Assembly (NCBI GenBank): GCA_020073665.1
Contig: JAIQEU010000025.1
Coordinates: 1-45,013 of the forward strand
Direction of reading: 5' to 3'
Source: Terriglobia bacterium
GTDB lineage: Bacteria > Acidobacteriota > Terriglobia > Terriglobales > Acidobacteriaceae
DNA: 45,013 bases
How positions within the stretch are numbered: position 1 is the stretch's first letter; every line of letters begins with the position of its first letter. The position numbers were made by a program, and so were the translations under genes. The notes under the pieces were generated by a model. That model was not told the origin of the DNA. It worked only from the letters and a program-made list of their open reading frames with translations, and did no database searches. Of the stretch, positions 41,061 to 45,013 are shown piece after piece.

Positions 41061-44000
41061 ATGGCGTTTGGTTTCGGGTTCAACAAGCAGAAGGTCCTCA
41101 GTACTGCGGAGAAGTTCGTCCAGCAGGGCAAGCTGCCGAATGCCATTGCTGAATACGAAAAAATCCTCAAGGCTGATCCCAAGGACCTCACGGTCAGCAA
41201 CACCGTGGGGGATCTGTACGCGCGCCTTGGCCAGAACGAGCAGGCCATCGAGTGCTTCAAGAGTGTCGGCGATGCCTATGCCAGCCAGGGCTTCACGGTC
41301 AAGGCCATCGCCATGTACAAGAAGCTCACCAAGCTGAAGCCCACGCTGGAAGGCGTGCTTCGCCTGGCGGAACTCTACACCCAGCAGGGCCTGTTCAATG
41401 ATGCTCGCGCCCAGTACCTGCAAGTGGCGGAAGAATTCCTGCGCGCCGGTGAACTCGAGCAAGCAGTACGAATCTTCCAGAAGACGCTGGAAATGGATCC
41501 GGAAAACGTGGCTATGCGCATGCGCCTGGCCGAGGTCTACATCCGGCTGGGAAAGAAAACCGAAGCCTGGCAGATTTTTGCTTCCGCGGCCGAGAGCCTG
41601 CGTTCCCGCGGCCAGCTGGGTCCGGCAGAAGAAATCCTGCAGCGCATGCTCACCCTTGATCCGGGCAACAGCTACGCATTATTGCTGCGCGCGCAAACCG
41701 CATACGACTCAGGCGATATAAACGCCGCCGTGCAGTACCTGGAAAAGGTCGCGGACCTGGACTCCCATCCTGATGGATTGCGACTGCTGTTGCAAGCCTA
41801 CCTGCAAACCGGACGCCTGCCCGAAGCAGGCACGCTTGCGGCCAAACTGTTTACCGTACACAACGATAGTGGCGCCATTACCAGCTTTGCCGATGCCCTG
41901 ATGGCGGCCGGCCACTACGAGGAAACGCTGCAGGTGTACCAGCAGTACGCCGATCGCCTGCTGGCCACTGACTCAGCCAAGGTGCTGGATACCTTACATT
42001 CCATCATCGGCCACGTGCGCGACAACACCACCGCCATGGAAACCTTGCTGGAACTGTTCCACAAGGCCGGCGAGAACACCCACGTGACCGAGGTCTACGA
42101 ACTTCTCGCGCACGCCTATGTTCAGTCCGGGCAACTCGAGAAGGCGCGTGATTATTACCTGAAGTTGACGCAACTGGAGCCGGAAAACCAGCTGCACGCC
42201 CGCAATTATCAGCAAGTCACGGCCCGCATGGGAGGTACGACGCCGTCCAAGCTCATCACCGCGGAAGAAGGCGCGGTGCTGGTGGACGAGCTGGAAGCTA
42301 CGGCGCCCAGCATTGATCAGCGCTACGCCGATGACATCGCCCTGGCGGTGCGCGCCGCCTTGACTGACGCCGAGCTTTTCGTCTCCTACAACATGCCGGC
42401 CAAGGCCCTGGGTCCGCTGCTCTCGGCGCTGCCCCTGGCGCCACAAGACTTGCGTTTGAACCAGCGTCTGGCGGCTTTGCACACCCGGGCCAGCCGCTTT
42501 GCCGAAGCCGCTATTTGCTGTCGCAGCCTGCAGGGCCTGTATCACGACGCCGGATATCCCGACGAGGCCAACCGCTACGGAGAGCTGGCCAGCAAGTACG
42601 AAGAGCGAACTTCCGCCAGCCCGGCCGAGTTGGTTGAAGCAGAAGCGGCGCCGATGGAACCCGAGATCGTCGCTCCGGTGGTTCCGCCCCCGGCTCCCCG
42701 GGCGGCAGCAGCCGCCGCAGCGGCGCCGCAGACTACCGGCCTGTTCTTTCACGCTCCAGCGACGGCCTCGCCAGCCCACGGACGAGAGCCGGCTGAATTC
42801 GAGGTGCAAGCCACGCCCCCGACCGAAAGCGAAATCGATCTTTCCGAAGAGTGGGAAGGCGGCATCTCGGACGAACCCGCGCCCGCCGCTGAAGCCGAGA
42901 CCGAAGCCGCCGCGCCCGCCCCGGCGGATGAAACCGCGGTTGCCGAGACCGTCGAAGAAATCCGATTCTACCTGGCCCACTCGATGGTGGAGCAGGCACG
43001 CGACGCTTTTGGCAAGCTGGAGAAACTGACCAACGATGCGGCTCAGCTTGCGGCCATGCGCGACGAGATTGCAGCCGCCAGCGCTCATCCCCAGGCAGGG
43101 GAAGCCGCGATCGAAGAAATCGAAATTGAGGACGTGGACAGCATCCCTGCAGTGGAGGAAGCCGAAGCGGAGGTTCCTCGTGCTCCCGAACCGGCTCCCG
43201 AACCCAAGGCCGGGGTTCTGGACGAGTTTGTCAGCGACCTGGAATCCTCACTGGGAGAAGACTTCCTGCCGCAAACCGCGGCCCACTTGGCTCCGCCGGC
43301 GGTACCCGAACCCGTGACTCCACAGTATGCCGAAGCCACCGCGTCTGCGGAACACGGCTCGCTGGGCGAGTTCGTTGCCGACCTGGAAGCGTCCCTGGGT
43401 GACAGCTTCCTGCCGGAAGCACCTGCACCAGAGCCGGAACCCGAGCCCAAGCCGGTGGCGCGTCCTGAGATTGCGACCCCAACGCCAGCACGACGTCATG
43501 CCGCGGCTCCCATGGCTGGGGGTGCGGCGGCAGCGGCCGCACCGGCCCCGGAGAAACCGGCGGCTGCAGCCACGTCTCCTACCTTCACTTACCAGCCGAC
43601 GAAAGTGCGGCCCCTGGCTCCTGCCGCTGCAGCCGCCACGCCACAATTCGATTCCGGCGCGGGTGTCGACCTCGCCGACATGTTCGGCGACCTGAAGCAC
43701 GAGCTCGAAGAGGACGCGGCCAGCGCAGAGGAAGATCCCGAAACCCATTACAACCTGGGTGTGGCATTCCGCGAGATGGGCCTGCTGGACGAAGCCATCG
43801 GCGAGTTGCAAAAAGTCTGCCAGTACGTGGAGCGTGGCAACGCGTTCCCGCAGATCATGCAGACCTACACCTGGCTGGCGCAGTGCTTCCTGGACAAGGG
43901 CGTTCCGGAAGCCGCCATCCGCTGGTACGAGCAGGCATTGAAGCTTTCCGATCTCGATCAGGAGACCCGCATGGCGCTGCATTATGAGCTGGGCTCGTCC

Positions 44001-44111
44001 TACGAGACGGCCCAAAACAAGCCCGCCGCGTTAAATCATTTCATGGAGGTATACGGCAGCAACATCGACTACCGTGATGTGGCTGAGCGCATCAAGGCCC
44101 TGAAGTCGTAG
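41061..44111 (+). CDS. large TPR protein with an Ala/Pro/Glu-rich central linker
   Basis: 1016-aa scaffold protein without a signal peptide. Residues 1 to about 400 and about 430-520 are tetratricopeptide repeats (KLPNAIAEYEKILKADPKDL, 'NEQAIECFKSVGDAYASQGF', 'QAVRIFQKTLEMDPENVAM'). Residues about 540-880 form a low-complexity Ala/Pro/Glu linker. In it the motif LDEFVSDLESSLGEDFLP (DNA 43216-43272) recurs as LGEFVADLEASLGDSFLP (43360-43416), and a looser third form is GVDLADMFGDLKHELEED (43662-43716). Residues about 890-1010 are again TPRs (HYNLGVAFREMGLLDEAIGE). Such proteins mediate protein-protein assembly; the repeated short motif may be a docking peptide. No operon partner before it; GGTAACC repeats lie upstream. 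A similar architecture is common in Acidobacteriota. Confidence 0.8.
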   Translation: MAFGFGFNKQKVLSTAEKFVQQGKLPNAIAEYEKILKADPKDLTVSNTVGDLYARLGQNEQAIECFKSVGDAYASQGFTVKAIAMYKKLTKLKPTLEGVLRLAELYTQQGLFNDARAQYLQVAEEFLRAGELEQAVRIFQKTLEMDPENVAMRMRLAEVYIRLGKKTEAWQIFASAAESLRSRGQLGPAEEILQRMLTLDPGNSYALLLRAQTAYDSGDINAAVQYLEKVADLDSHPDGLRLLLQAYLQTGRLPEAGTLAAKLFTVHNDSGAITSFADALMAAGHYEETLQVYQQYADRLLATDSAKVLDTLHSIIGHVRDNTTAMETLLELFHKAGENTHVTEVYELLAHAYVQSGQLEKARDYYLKLTQLEPENQLHARNYQQVTARMGGTTPSKLITAEEGAVLVDELEATAPSIDQRYADDIALAVRAALTDAELFVSYNMPAKALGPLLSALPLAPQDLRLNQRLAALHTRASRFAEAAICCRSLQGLYHDAGYPDEANRYGELASKYEERTSASPAELVEAEAAPMEPEIVAPVVPPPAPRAAAAAAAAPQTTGLFFHAPATASPAHGREPAEFEVQATPPTESEIDLSEEWEGGISDEPAPAAEAETEAAAPAPADETAVAETVEEIRFYLAHSMVEQARDAFGKLEKLTNDAAQLAAMRDEIAAASAHPQAGEAAIEEIEIEDVDSIPAVEEAEAEVPRAPEPAPEPKAGVLDEFVSDLESSLGEDFLPQTAAHLAPPAVPEPVTPQYAEATASAEHGSLGEFVADLEASLGDSFLPEAPAPEPEPEPKPVARPEIATPTPARRHAAAPMAGGAAAAAAPAPEKPAAAATSPTFTYQPTKVRPLAPAAAAATPQFDSGAGVDLADMFGDLKHELEEDAASAEEDPETHYNLGVAFREMGLLDEAIGELQKVCQYVERGNAFPQIMQTYTWLAQCFLDKGVPEAAIRWYEQALKLSDLDQETRMALHYELGSSYETAQNKPAALNHFMEVYGSNIDYRDVAERIKALKS

Positions 44112-44200
44112 AATGTCGAGATGGGGCTTCTCTCAAACTCTGGGGTGCGCGGGGAAATAATCGCAAGGCAAGTGTCCGCGGCTGCGCTCAGGAGCGGGGC

Positions 44201-44590
44201 GTGAGCGCCGACCCCAACGCACCTCTAAAAAGGATTCCTCCCGGCTCCCCGGGTTCAAACTTGTCGCCATCGGAAAGCACACCGGCAACGGTCCTGGATA
44301 ACCCGCCAGTGGAGCCGCAGCCGGTCCACTACACCGGGTTTGCGCTCTGGCTGCACCGCGCGACAGTGTTGATGTTCGTGTTTGTCTGCGCCAGTATTGG
44401 CGTCCTGCTGGTGATCCTGCCCTGGCGCCCGGAATGGACTGACAACCATTTGCTGCTGGGCAATCCCAGCCTGCGGGCATTTGTGGCCAACGGCTTTGTG
44501 CGTGGTCTTTGCAGCGGATTGGGCTTGCTCGACATCTGGATCGGATTCTGGGAAGCGGTCCACTACCGTGAGGACAGTCCCCCGAAGTAA
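44201..44590 (+). CDS. two-helix membrane protein of unknown function
   Basis: 129-aa protein: a proline-rich cytoplasmic N-terminus of about 45 residues, then hydrophobic helices (ATVLMFVFVCASIGVLLVIL and a weaker GFVRGLCSGLGLLDIWIGFW) and a short tail. It starts with GTG preceded by GGAG at good spacing, 89 bases after the TPR gene. The family was not recognised. It is probably co-transcribed with the LOG-family gene that follows about 95 bases later. Confidence 0.6.
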   Translation: MSADPNAPLKRIPPGSPGSNLSPSESTPATVLDNPPVEPQPVHYTGFALWLHRATVLMFVFVCASIGVLLVILPWRPEWTDNHLLLGNPSLRAFVANGFVRGLCSGLGLLDIWIGFWEAVHYREDSPPK

Positions 44591-44685
44591 CTGGCCCAAC
44601 CTCCGATTGCAGTTTTTTCCTGGCCTTCGCTTCAGTATTCTGAATCACGGACGGAGCACAACCCGTCTGGAAAGACAGCACGAGC

Positions 44686-45013
44686 ATGAGTGACAGCAAA
44701 CTAAGACCCGCGCCTCTGGCGTACCAGAACGAACCGTTTCTCAACAGCCCGGATGGGCGCATCCTGCGTATCCTGTCGGAATACAGCGAACCGCTTTCGC
44801 GGTTTCGTCGCGAACAAATTCAGGACACAGTGGTGTTTTTTGGCTCGGCCCGTTTCCATAACCGTTCCGATGCTCAAAACGCGCTAAACCGTCTGGACAA
44901 GGGTTCATCGCTTCCTCCGACCGAGCAGCAGTCGGCACGGAAACGGGCCGCGGCTGCCGTGGACATGGCACGCTACTACGAAGACGCTCGCCGCCTGGCA
45001 TTCCTGCTTTCCC
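44686..45013 (+). CDS. LOG-family (TIGR00730-like) Rossmann protein, 5' part only
   Basis: At least 109 codons run off the right edge of the window. The segment 'REQIQDTVVFFGSARFHNRS' is the first strand and glycine-containing loop of a lysine-decarboxylase-like Rossmann fold, the LOG family. LOG-type enzymes release free cytokinin-like bases from nucleotide monophosphates (phosphoribohydrolase), while many bacterial members are uncharacterised. The first ~50 residues before this strand form an N-terminal extension seen in some bacterial members. The catalytic motif PGGxGTxxE lies beyond the window and cannot be checked. Confidence 0.65.
   Translation, partial: MSDSKLRPAPLAYQNEPFLNSPDGRILRILSEYSEPLSRFRREQIQDTVVFFGSARFHNRSDAQNALNRLDKGSSLPPTEQQSARKRAAAAVDMARYYEDARRLAFLLS

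Noticed and set aside
41994-43088. 364-aa minus-strand frame over the TPR gene
   Set aside because: Antisense shadow of TPR and Ala/Pro-rich codons.

Overview
The window looks like chromosomal DNA of an uncultured or little-studied Acidobacteriota (Terriglobia/Koribacter-like). This rests on family content: HAF-repeat and choice-of-anchor-D secreted proteins, a polyphosphate-glucokinase/zwf/tal group, Tat-exported glycoside-hydrolase-like proteins, a long Ala/Pro-rich TPR protein and a decayed Ser/Thr kinase. The DNA is GC-rich, so many long antisense open frames are shadows. No rRNA, tRNA, CRISPR array, insertion sequence or phage gene was recognised. The taxon is an inference.

Layout. 1-1240: a possible gene end and a secreted HAF-repeat protein with a terminator. 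1381-4810 (-): a decaheme cytochrome plus MtrB/PioB-type outer-membrane barrel, preceded by a CRP/FNR-like operator. 4881-5180: remains of a Ser/Thr kinase gene. 5485-8632 (-): two Tat-exported glycoside-hydrolase-like proteins. 9001-16569 (-): sugar-phosphate and redox block (zwf, polyphosphate glucokinase, a ManA/GH130 chimera, a frameshifted DUF488 gene, a b-type cytochrome/molybdopterin fusion, transaldolase, a flavin reductase, a cupin). 16848-18143: ECF sigma factor divergent from a DoxX-like protein. 18636-21845 (-): lipoprotein with nine ASH repeats and an FN3 domain.

22104-32832 (-) is a compact run of about twelve genes. In transcription order it encodes a monoheme cytochrome fused to an outer-membrane barrel, a periplasmic diheme cytochrome c, a type-1 copper protein, cytochrome oxidase subunits II, I, III, III and IV, a small membrane protein, heme O synthase and two SH3 proteins. 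The order outer-membrane cytochrome, diheme cytochrome, (cupredoxin), coxBAC(D) closely recalls the rus operon of iron-oxidising Acidithiobacillus. With the MtrAB-like pair, the window carries two candidate trans-outer-membrane electron conduits.

33312-36693 (-): Cu/Zn superoxide dismutase, an acyl-AMP ligase/ACP/acyltransferase fusion and a small membrane protein. 36826-37676 (+): a lipoprotein carrying a CdiA-type RNase A-like toxin domain, overlapping its immunity gene. 37684-38250 (-): an AhpD-like protein whose second redox cysteine is a TGA codon followed at the right distance by a strong hairpin, a candidate selenoprotein. 38413-45013 (+, one - gene): a 31-aa membrane peptide, citrate synthase with its terminator, a small zinc-finger-like protein (-), a 1016-aa TPR protein, a membrane protein and the start of a LOG-family gene.

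Most notable: the candidate selenoprotein with its SECIS-like hairpin; the rus-like operon, whose oxidase lacks the usual K-channel lysine; and the lipoprotein RNase A toxin/immunity pair.
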